Assembly (NCBI GenBank): GCA_003439945.1
Contig: QVRM01001498.1
Span: 51,135 to 115,134 of the forward strand
From: Dermanyssus gallinae
Taxonomy: Eukaryota; Arthropoda; Arachnida; Mesostigmata; Dermanyssidae
Length of the DNA: 64,000 bases
Reading direction: 5' to 3'
The notes beneath the pieces are model-generated. The model saw only the letters and a list, made by a program, of their open reading frames with translations. It was not told the origin of the DNA and did no database searches. Both the position numbers and the translations under genes were made by a program. This document shows positions 56,898 through 64,000 of the stretch, in pieces; position 1 is the first letter of the stretch, and each line of letters begins with the position of its first letter.

Positions 56898-57065
56898 GTG
56901 ACGATTTTTTGCTTCCGCCTGGTGACGATTTTTTGCTTCCGCCTGGTGACGATTTGTTGCTTTCATCTGGTGACGATTTTTTGCTTTCATCTGGTGACGA
57001 TTTTTTGCTTTCATCTGGTGACGATTTTTTGCTTTCATCTGGTGACGCACTTTTGCTGCCGCCCG
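56898..57065. repeat. 24-bp minisatellite upstream of right CAP copy
   Basis: Seven units of GTGACGATTTTTTGCTTCCG plus CCTG, with a TTCATCTG variant in the middle units. The left copy has a single diverged unit (CCGGTGACGCATTTTTGCTACCG, about 47652-47674). All three frames on both strands stay open through it, so the frames there are not evidence of genes. Confidence 0.92.
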
Positions 57066-57289
57066 GTGATTGCTGCTCCGTATGACCCATTGAAGCTCAG
57101 GCTTTCGACTCCCCGACAGATAGAAATCATACGCCACGCTCACTTCGTTGTCAACAGCGAATCGAAGAGGATACGCAGTGGAGAAACTATTTACTACTGG
57201 TCACTCGGCGCAACGCTCTGTCAAGCAAATATATTAAAAGGAAACTATACGCGCAACGCCGCAAACAAACCGTTTCCCTCCTTTTATAT

Positions 57290-57365
57290 ATCTGCAAAAA
57301 GAGACTAGACTGTGCAAGGTGATGCTCTAAAGACGTGCCTCTATCACGCCTTTTTTAGAACGGCG
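57290..57365 (+). mobile_element. LINE A motif-B fragment, paralogous site without the 1-kb segment
   Basis: GTGCAAGGTGATGCTCTAAA reads VQGDALKTCLYHAFF, matching LQGDSLNTCLYYVV at 47.94 kb. It then continues into sequence homologous to 49007 onward, without the 47981-48992 segment. Confidence 0.65.
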
Positions 57366-57489
57366 GTTCCAGAGCTTGTCAGACGCCATATTGTCTTATC
57401 GTATCAGAAGGCGTAGTTATCTCTTTCCTGTGCCGTACAATCATAATCAACCTCAGCTGCCAGCTCCCCTCGTTATAATATATCGACCG

Positions 57490-58390
57490 ATGACAGTGAT
57501 AGCTTACGCTTCCTTTTCTACAAATACGTTAAGATACTTACATTTAAATCTAAATTTAACTCACGCACACCTGGGGCGATTAGAGGCCAACGTAATTCTC
57601 GGGCGCATAAGGATCTGGTTGAGGACCTCCGTAAGAAGAGGTCTCACCTGGATTCCAACGATTTTCACTGAAACGCGAGTATCTAAAAGGCAAACAGCGA
57701 CGTCAAGACTACGCAACGACTCAAAAACTTTTTAGCCAAAACCAATCCAAATGCGCTCATGAGGTGCTGGACGGCAAACACACCATACACAACATGCAGG
57801 CCACCGAAAGTTGTAAAACACTGGACCAACACGATGACACAACCACCCCCTGAACCACTCCCTTGCCCCGTACACACTCCCAACTCTAATCTCTTTGAGG
57901 TTTCCCTCCCTATCTCCCTAAAGGAAACCCACGTAGCTCTCCGCGGACCTTCTAAAGCACTAGGCTTGGACGGGATTTGTCATTCGTCCCTCCGTAAACT
58001 CCCGTTAAAAGTAGTCTGTTGTATTCTTAACATACTATTAATTAGCGATATTGCCTCAGCCCATGAAACTGCTCGCTTAGCGTTCATTCCTAAAATTAAC
58101 AATGCCACACCCCAAGCGATCTGCGACCCCTATCTATTAGCTCATACTTACAACGAACGCTTAAAAAAATGCTTTCTAGACGCCTCCAGAACTATATTAA
58201 GCTTCTCTTATTGTAGCGATTCGAATTATTGGATGGCGAAGTATAACAGGGCCAAACGATAGCAGGGACAACCATGCCGAATTATTATTGTAAGTCACTA
58301 GATCGTTTAAGACTTTTACTAGGCATTCCAGTACAACAATTCTTGCTGTTTTGGGTATTATACGTATCATCCTTACATGTTTAAAAAACG
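57490..58390 (+). mobile_element. LINE D relic, pre-RT and RT fingers
   Basis: The frame 57759-58262 contains SLKETHVALRGPSKALGLDG, ICHSSLRKLP and ARLAFIPKINNATP. This is the K-A-x-G-x-D-G...I-P-K...RPI start of reverse transcriptase. After a 1-bp frame change near 58130 it continues SISSYLQRTLKKMLSRRLQN and RFELLDGE. No YADD-bearing palm follows, so the 3' part is missing. It differs from LINE A and LINE B. Confidence 0.6.
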
Positions 58391-59700
58391 AACTGAATGT
58401 GAGATGTCATGCGTAAAAGTTGTGCACACGTGTCTTCTGTTGCAGGCTGCCTGTGGGCTTTTAATCCTGGATGCATAGAGTTTATCTCTCTCTCTATAAA
58501 ATAACACCAGTTGGGGTGGCAGGTCGGTAAAAATAAACTTTTATTAGAACTTTTCTTTTTTGCTTGCAGATGAATATGGTTATTTTAGAAAGGTACGTAG
58601 GAGAGGTTTAATGAATGTTTGATGCCTGTGTGACGGTAGCAGATGAATTAGATATGGTATTTAACGAGAAGAAGAGCGCTATTTTAGTATATTCGGAAGT
58701 CACATTGGAGCGGAAGCTAAGGTTACAGGGCAAGGAGATAGGGAATTAAGATCAATATATGGGCAGCTAAATCCGGACTAAACTTTATCGCAATTTTTTA
58801 TCTTAGATCGCGTCTCCTTCATTCGACAAACACTTAGGACGTGCACGTTGGCAGGATGTTTGGTTCTATGCACGATTAGTACATCCTCAGGGTCCTTTGC
58901 GAGCCGCCAATCATTTTGCGGGTTATTGTCCCGCACGTTTCGTGTCTCAACGACGTACGGGATGAGATAGCAGCAAACATTTTCTTAATTTTCGCGGCCT
59001 CAGACTACATCATCGTCTGACTTTGAACGTGTAAGACTTGTAGCGCAGTTCTTCCATGATAATCCGAGACATAAAATGGACACTCACAGTTAAATTTGAT
59101 TGCTAAACGGCGCATCGATAGACTTGGATCCCTAAAAAAATGTTTGCAGCAATTTTGATTACTTTGACCTCCTCACTTCTCACCGGCGGTTGTGAATCTT
59201 CTCTCCAAATATTGCACAATTTAGCCCTGTCTCTTCTTCATCTCTGTAGCATTAGGCAAAGTCGTAGACCATTGCTCTTTTAAATCCATGTGATACCTAT
59301 GATTTTGGCTGGTCGATGTCCGGCACGAAGCAATTAGATAACGGTTGCTCTTCGGTCATATTTGGATTCGTGTTGCGCCGGCCGTTCATGATAACGATGC
59401 GTTTTTGTTCTATGTGAGTGGGCTGTCTGCTCACGCAAACCGAAATGAATGAACGCACTCGGCCTATGCAAAGCAGCCCGCTAAAATGTGTACGGATCTA
59501 GCTGCCTATTTAAATATTGGGGTGTGACTTCTTGGGGCTTTAATATTTGGGCTACTTATCGAAATATTTGGGTGTGGACTAGAACACGGTTTATGGAGGA
59601 AATTGGACCAGAACACACAATTCCACCTATTTACATATTTAGTGTCGATAATACTAAGTACAAAGATTTGGCTCGGCGTCAGGAGCCGCAAATCAGTTGC
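58391..59700. other. No gene recognised
   Basis: The 74-codon frame at 59488-59712 (TSWGFNIWATYRNIWVWTRT) has no known relative that I can name. It may be the 5' UTR or flank of LINE B copy 2. Confidence 0.4.
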
Positions 59701-59879
59701 AAAGATGTATAAATTATAGGCAAGCGAACCTGGCGTTACAGAAGCTCGAAGACTGTTCGTGTCTTCTGGGGATCAAAAGAAGCCGCTGCCTAAAGTCATC
59801 CTGACGTTTAACAGTCAACCACCGGCGTCAATATTCTTGGGATACCGCTCCCACGCGGTAGTTCTGAACCCGATCAACC

Positions 59880-60378
59880 CAGAATATGCTTCAACTGTTC
59901 CAGGGTTGGTCATATAGCGGCAAACTGTTCCCTCCCTAGAGCCTGTCGCAACTGCGGCAAAGAAGGCCCACCTAGCTACTCACTGTCCGAATGAGTCCCA
60001 AGTGTGCAACTGCGGGGGACCTCACGACGCCAAATCACCTAGTTGCCCGCGACTTTTCTATCCAAGAGAAAAGAACAGGATCTTGATGGAAGCCAGGTTC
60101 GTCTACCCACCCAGACGCATCCCATTAACGCGACCCTGACGACGCCTACACCTTATTCACAAGGCTCAAATGCCGTCGGTCAAAGTTCAGGCCCCCCAGA
60201 AGGGCCGAAATATGCCTCGGTGGTGCGTGGCATTGCAGTGGGGGTGACGTCACTCCGCGCTCTTACTGCCCCGGCCAAGAACAGCACCCTAGAAAGCGTC
60301 TTCCAGTTAAGAAACAAACGAAGGCCACACCCCCTTGTCTCCGGGGATCTCATAAGGCAGCGACTCTCGGGTTGGTAG
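59880..60378 (+). pseudogene. LINE B ORF1-like region with zinc knuckles
   Basis: Reads RICFNCSRVGHIAANC (59886-59930), then CRNCGKEG and, in another frame, HLATHCPNESQVCNCG and GGPHDAKSPSCPR. These are two or three CCHC-type knuckles, the usual nucleic-acid-binding tail of LINE ORF1 or gag proteins. Frame breaks lie inside the second knuckle. The last part (60043-60378) is proline- and threonine-rich. Confidence 0.65.
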
Positions 60379-60528
60379 GGTTGGTTCGGGACTTGCTCTC
60401 TCTTTAGACGGAGCTGTCAAAAATGGCGAAATCAATAACGAACGCGTTACAACCCTTACTGGCATTGTTGTCGGTTGCGAACAGCTTTAAACAAACACAA
60501 TGATGAATGATGACGCCTTATCGGAGGT

Positions 60529-60990
60529 GTGCTCAAAAGCGCCCTGGACAACGACGACGCCGCCTGGCTTGGGCCAGTTGTGTTGAGATTACCAGTAGGC
60601 CGCAGGGATTTACGCTCCCTGACAGTTATCATCAGAAAGAACCTGGTGGAATTTCAACGTGGAGTCCGGCTGACTCACCAGGCTTCCTCGTCTGGTACAG
60701 ACAAATCAGGCCCCAGTGTTGAGCGGATTCGTCCAAACGCGCGAGCCGTGCTAGCCAAACTATCCGACGGGGACGCTGCAGGGGCAGCCCGCCTCCTCCT
60801 CTCTGATGACGTTATGGTTGATGAGCCAGCTGCCATAGCACCGTTACGGGCGAAGCACCCCATCGGACAGTCGGACCTGGTTTGGCCGTCCCCCCCTCTC
60901 AACAGCTCATGCCTTCTTCCACCTCGGCTGAGGATGTGCGCTACGCGGTGGGTTAATTTTCAAAGAGCTCAAGTGCCGGCCTAGATTTAA
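60529..60990 (+). pseudogene. LINE B pre-reverse-transcriptase domain
   Basis: A 151-codon frame contains ARAVLAKLSDGDAAGAARLL, then LSDDVMVDE and LRAKHPIG. The K-L-x-x-G-D-x-x-G-A-x-R-L-x-x-S-D-D...K-H-P block is shared with LINE B copy 1 (50680-50740) and, from memory, occurs upstream of the reverse transcriptase in related elements of many invertebrates. Confidence 0.6.
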
Positions 60991-61142
60991 TTCGGCCCCG
61001 TCTGCTGCAAGACCTTCTTTCACCGAGTCCTGGCAGCTCGTCCGAGAGACTTGGCAAAGCGCTGACAAAGCTCATTTTCGGGGCGAGGCTGTTCGCACTG
61101 AAGAAGAATGACGGCTCATATAGACCCATCGCCTGTTCATCG

Positions 61143-61824
61143 GTGATACGCAGGGTCGCGGCGAAACTGGCAGTGAGGGACTCCAGAGATGTCATCTGCC
61201 GGGTTATAGGGCGTCACCAGTTGGGTATCTTTACCCAGCGGGGTGCAGAAATAATGGTCCACGCTACCAGGGCATTCATCGACTCTCGGCAGGAGTCCTC
61301 CGTACTAGTCAAACTGGATTTTAAGAACGCGTTCAACACCGTGAAAAGAGATCACTTGCTAAAAACAGTTGCAGAAGAGGCCGCCATCTACCATCAAGTC
61401 AAACTGGCCTACGGTGATCCATCACACCTGGTCTTACCCTCGGCATTGCTTACCTCGGCTATGGGTGTCCAGCAGGGAGACCCCCTCGCTCCCACTGTTC
61501 TGCCTTGCCGTGAGAGATCTGGTCAACTCTCTCGAAAATCCACTTAACCTGTGGTATTTGAACGATGGTATCATAGAAGGTAGCGCCAGTACAGTATGTG
61601 AAGACATAAAGAAAATACTAAGTTTCGCTAGATGCAGCGGCCTAGAATTGAACCCGACCATGTGTGAGGTCCATATAAAAGGAATGGGCGCAAATGATAC
61701 CCCTGTCATCCTGGAGTTACTTCCGGGGTGCCGCGTAACTGGCGACGACCTAGACCTTCTTGGGGTGCCTTTATCCTCTGACAACCTCACCTCGACGATC
61801 GAGCGATGGAGAGAAAAACTCTAG
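61143..61824 (+). pseudogene. LINE B reverse transcriptase
   Basis: The first frame (61143-61495) has GVFTQRGAEI-like GIFTQRGAE, VLVKLDFKNAFNTVKRDHLL (motif A with catalytic D) and SAMGVQQGDPLAPTV (motif B). A frameshift near 61493 leads to a second frame with NPLNLWYLNDGIIEGSAS, where the usual YxDD is YLND: the second catalytic aspartate pair is altered to N-D. It continues SGLELNPTMCEV. Both the frameshift and the D-to-N change would abolish activity. Confidence 0.75.
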
Positions 61825-61866
61825 GTCGGTCTCAACCGCCTCCCTCAGCTTGGCGCTCATAGGGGA

Positions 61867-62292
61867 TTGTACCTTCTACGCTCGTGCTTCTCCGCTTCGA
61901 ATCTGAACTACCTGTTCAGAGGTGTCAACTGTATAGCCTTTTCATCTCACTTGGGAGAACTAAATGTGAAGCAAGGCGACGCGATGGAACATTTACTTAA
62001 CCTGCGGCTACGGGGCGACCCCTTAACCCAAGCATCACTACCGGTCGCAAGAGGCGGGTTGGGACTCCCCAAGGCAGTTTCCCTTTCAGTTGCGGCGCAT
62101 ATTGCCTCCCTGCATTTAGCGATCAGTGACATCGAGGCTATCCTAGACCCCCAAGCTGTAGCGCATTTCCGATCTACGTTGGAGAAGACCCAAGGTAAAG
62201 CCATCGCATTCTGTGGGGCTCTCCCGGAGACCCTTTCTCTTCAGTCTGCGTGGTCAGATTTGGTACACGACCGTCGATGGAGCGACCTGTGA
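61867..62292 (+). pseudogene. LINE B connection region
   Basis: The 141-codon frame has LRGDPLTQASLPVARGGLGL, then PKAVSLSVAAHIASLH. The Q-A-x-L-P-x-x-x-G-G-L-G-L/I-R/P pattern is typical of the region between thumb and C-terminal domain in this group of elements. It follows the reverse transcriptase after a stop at 61822-61824. Confidence 0.6.
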
Positions 62293-62339
62293 AGCGACAG
62301 CAACTTCCGACGCCGACAAAGCGAGGTTACAAGCCGTCT

Positions 62340-62995
62340 CCTCGCCGGGTGCAAGCGTATGGCTACACGCCCTCCCGAGTCCTCAACTGGGTACCCTTTT
62401 GACGATGAGTCTACACGAATATTGGTCGGTTTGAGAGTGGGAGCAGCAGAACTGATTTCATCCCATCGCTGTGGTTGTGGTGACGAAGTCGACTCCCTAG
62501 GCACCACGGTCTTTCTTGCGTCCAGAGTTCACGCAGGATCGCACGCCACTCGGCCCTGAACGAGACGTTCTGCAGAGGATTACGGTTGGCAGGCTACCCA
62601 TGTTTCTGGAGCCCCCCGGTTTAGTCAGAGATGACGATAAAAGGCCTGACGGAATGACTCTGACCCTATTCGATCGGAGCCAGATGCTGGTGTGGGATGC
62701 GACTGTTACCGACTCTTTAGCCCCTTCAATGGTCGATACTGGCGCAGCCCCCTGGGCCAGCAGCCAAGTGCAGGAAGTACTCAAGCCAGGACTATCCCCA
62801 CTTGTTCTTACCTCTAGTTTTTGAGACGTTTGGGGGACCAGGGTTGCTTACCAAAAAATTACGCTACAGGAGACAAAAGAGCGGGAGAGTACTTACTGCA
62901 GCGCTTGTCGTTGGACGTTCAGAGGGGGAACGCTGCGTCGGTGAGACGAACTTTGGCCAGGTGGACCAGCCTCAGCTTGGACCTAGAGCCTTGAG
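62340..62995 (+). pseudogene. LINE B C-terminal Cys/His and PD...D domain, copy 2
   Basis: In several frames: GASVWLHALPSPQLGTLL (62350-62400), ESTRILVGLRVGAAELIS with HRCGCGDEVDSLG (62410-62500), EPPGLVRDDDKRPDGMTLTL and MLVWDATVTDSLAPS (62610-62730). The D-D-K-R-P-D-G-M-T...V-W-D-A-T-V-T-D stretch is almost identical to copy 1, so it is the most constrained part of the family. A restriction-like endonuclease role is inferred from the pattern only. Confidence 0.65.
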
Positions 62996-63000
62996 TTGTT

Positions 63001-64000
63001 TATTTTCAGTTCTTTAAGTGACACATTGTGATAACAGACAACATGGACAAATAAAATTGCCGGCGGGCTATGTCGGTCCATTATATAATTATAGGCATAT
63101 ACAAGTTGTGATGACAATAAACGGGCCAGCTGATTTAGAGACCCAGTGTTCCTGCAAACAAGACCTTGGTATCTACAGCATTCGGTATGGCAATTTTACA
63201 TCTGCAGTCAACACCGCGGTTGTGGAAGCCTTCTGCACTGCATATGTGGCGGTGGCAGCCGTGTAAAAAAAACGCACGCGTCGTCAGTCATTGCAGGTGG
63301 TATGAAGATATCAGGGTATATCTTCATAACACCTTCTTGGCCAGTTTGTGCTCCTGAAGCTGAATGAACGCCTTGTATACCTCTGTCTCCTGCAGCCCAT
63401 ACATCTTCCGTATGTCTTCTACGAACACGATCCCCCGCAAATCACTATTGTTCGCTGCTGTTTGGGACGAGGAAACGACAAGATATCAGAGCGAACTTGA
63501 GAAGGACGTCACGGTCATGGAAAATCTGCGAAGTTCGCTTGCACTCGCTATAAGCTGCTGTCGTGCTGATCACGAAAAGACTAAGTGCCTTCTTGAAGGC
63601 CACGAACATTATACTTGAAGAACAATATGGATTTCAGAAGGGACGTTCCACGCAAACAGCGTGCAGGATTCTCCTAGATGACGTCAAAGAAACCCTCTCC
63701 CGACCAAAGCAGTCTCTGTACGCGGTATTCGCCGATTTCAAAGCCGCTTTTGACTCCGTCCACGTGATCGTGTGGTCAACATTCTGGCAGAAGTCGGCGT
63801 TTCCTCGAAGATGCTGAACCTCATAAGAGAGGTCCTTCAGGAAAACCGGGTGACAATCGACAATGGAGTGTCGGAACTGCCGGCGTTTTCGCAAACAACC
63901 GGGTTTGCCCAGGGGGACAATCTGAGTCCACTTCTTTTTCTATAAAAAGTGGACAGTCTGCTAATAAGAAGACGAGGCGGTTGCGCGTTGACGTATGGAG
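63001..64000 (+). mobile_element. LINE A-like reverse transcriptase, runs off window end
   Basis: From about 63563: LSAFLKATNIILEEQYGFQK, GRSTQTACRILLDDVKE, LYAVFADFKAAFDSVH (motif A) and, after a frame change near 63775, ILAEVGVSSKMLNLIREVLQ, then FAQGDNLSPLLF (motif B, 63910-63942). The sequence after motif B is disturbed and the window ends. The Q-G-D-x-L motif B resembles LINE A at 47.9 kb. The 63001-63560 part holds no recognisable domain. Confidence 0.65.
63304..63331. repeat. Short inverted repeat
   Basis: TATGAAGATA and TATCTTCATA flank an 8-bp spacer. Confidence 0.6.

Larger units (their letters stand above)
54296..57500. repeat. Right copy of duplicated CAP-gene segment
   Basis: Counterpart of 45539-49137. 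It keeps the anchor exon, carries two expanded 24-bp minisatellites, and lacks the LINE segment at 47981-48992. Divergence between the copies is moderate, with many substitutions and small gaps. Confidence 0.8.
59740..63000 (+). mobile_element. LINE B copy 2, near full-length but broken
   Basis: Parts in order: ORF1-like region with CCHC knuckles (59880-60040), an ORF1 C-terminal part (60043-60378, with EGPKYASVVRG), the pre-RT domain (60529-60990), reverse transcriptase (61143-61824), a connection region (61867-62292) and the C-terminal Cys/His and PD...D domain (62340-62995). At least five frame changes are needed to read through, so it cannot be active. Its layout explains the shorter copies at 49.1-51.8 kb and 34.1-34.5 kb. 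Confidence 0.75.

Noticed and set aside
56750..57308. Frames with DDFLLPPG, FCFRLVTI or NRHQMKAK repeats
   Set aside because: All three frames on both strands stay open because the minisatellite period is 24; this is a repeat artefact, not a protein.
1..64000. CRISPR arrays, bacterial operons, riboswitches or phage genes
   Set aside because: None seen; spliced genes, SINEs and LINEs show a eukaryotic nuclear genome.

Overview
The window is eukaryotic. It has spliced exons with GT-AG borders, many (TA)n microsatellites, tRNA-derived SINEs, Tc1/mariner relics and several families of non-LTR retrotransposon. The protein types point to an arthropod. A chelicerate such as a mite or tick is plausible, but nothing here fixes the species. 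I recognise no bacterial, viral or organellar gene.

The one apparently intact host gene is on the + strand from 388 to 24659: the C-terminal half of an SLC16/monocarboxylate-transporter-like protein. It is carried by seven exons (388-529, 14718-14932, 16746-16912, 18460-18686, 18852-18959, 23468-23634, 24563-24659). All reading phases match across the junctions and the gene ends in a stop codon. Its N-terminal half must lie upstream of the window. Its introns are large. The first, 14.2 kb, holds inverted-repeat MITEs tied to TA tracts, a LINE tail, an unrecognised antisense open frame, a SINE and two Tc1/mariner relics. Later introns hold further LINE and SINE remnants.

From about 24.7 to 45.4 kb I find no convincing host gene. 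There are scattered repeats: an R1-like gag fragment, a SINE with target-site duplications, LINE tails, tandem duplications, a Tc1-like relic, a candidate solo LTR and several perfect fold-back palindromes.

From 45.5 to 57.5 kb a segment of about 2-3 kb is present twice in direct orientation. Each copy carries a CAP-superfamily (SCP/antigen 5-like) gene on the - strand. The right-hand copy (54648-56590) keeps an upstream exon encoding a membrane anchor, but it has a stop in that exon and a 1-bp frameshift in the CAP exon. The left-hand copy (45985-47480) has lost the anchor exon and is more decayed. The copies also differ by two separate 24-bp minisatellites and by a LINE segment, so each copy serves as an outgroup for the other.

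The right end (57.4-64 kb) and 49.1-51.8 kb are dominated by non-LTR retrotransposons. The most notable is a family (called LINE B here) with CCHC-containing ORF1-like sequence, a reverse transcriptase with an altered catalytic motif, and a C-terminal domain carrying a PD...D pattern reminiscent of restriction-like endonucleases. All copies seen are broken. The window ends inside the reverse transcriptase of another LINE (called LINE A here), which recurs in five other places.
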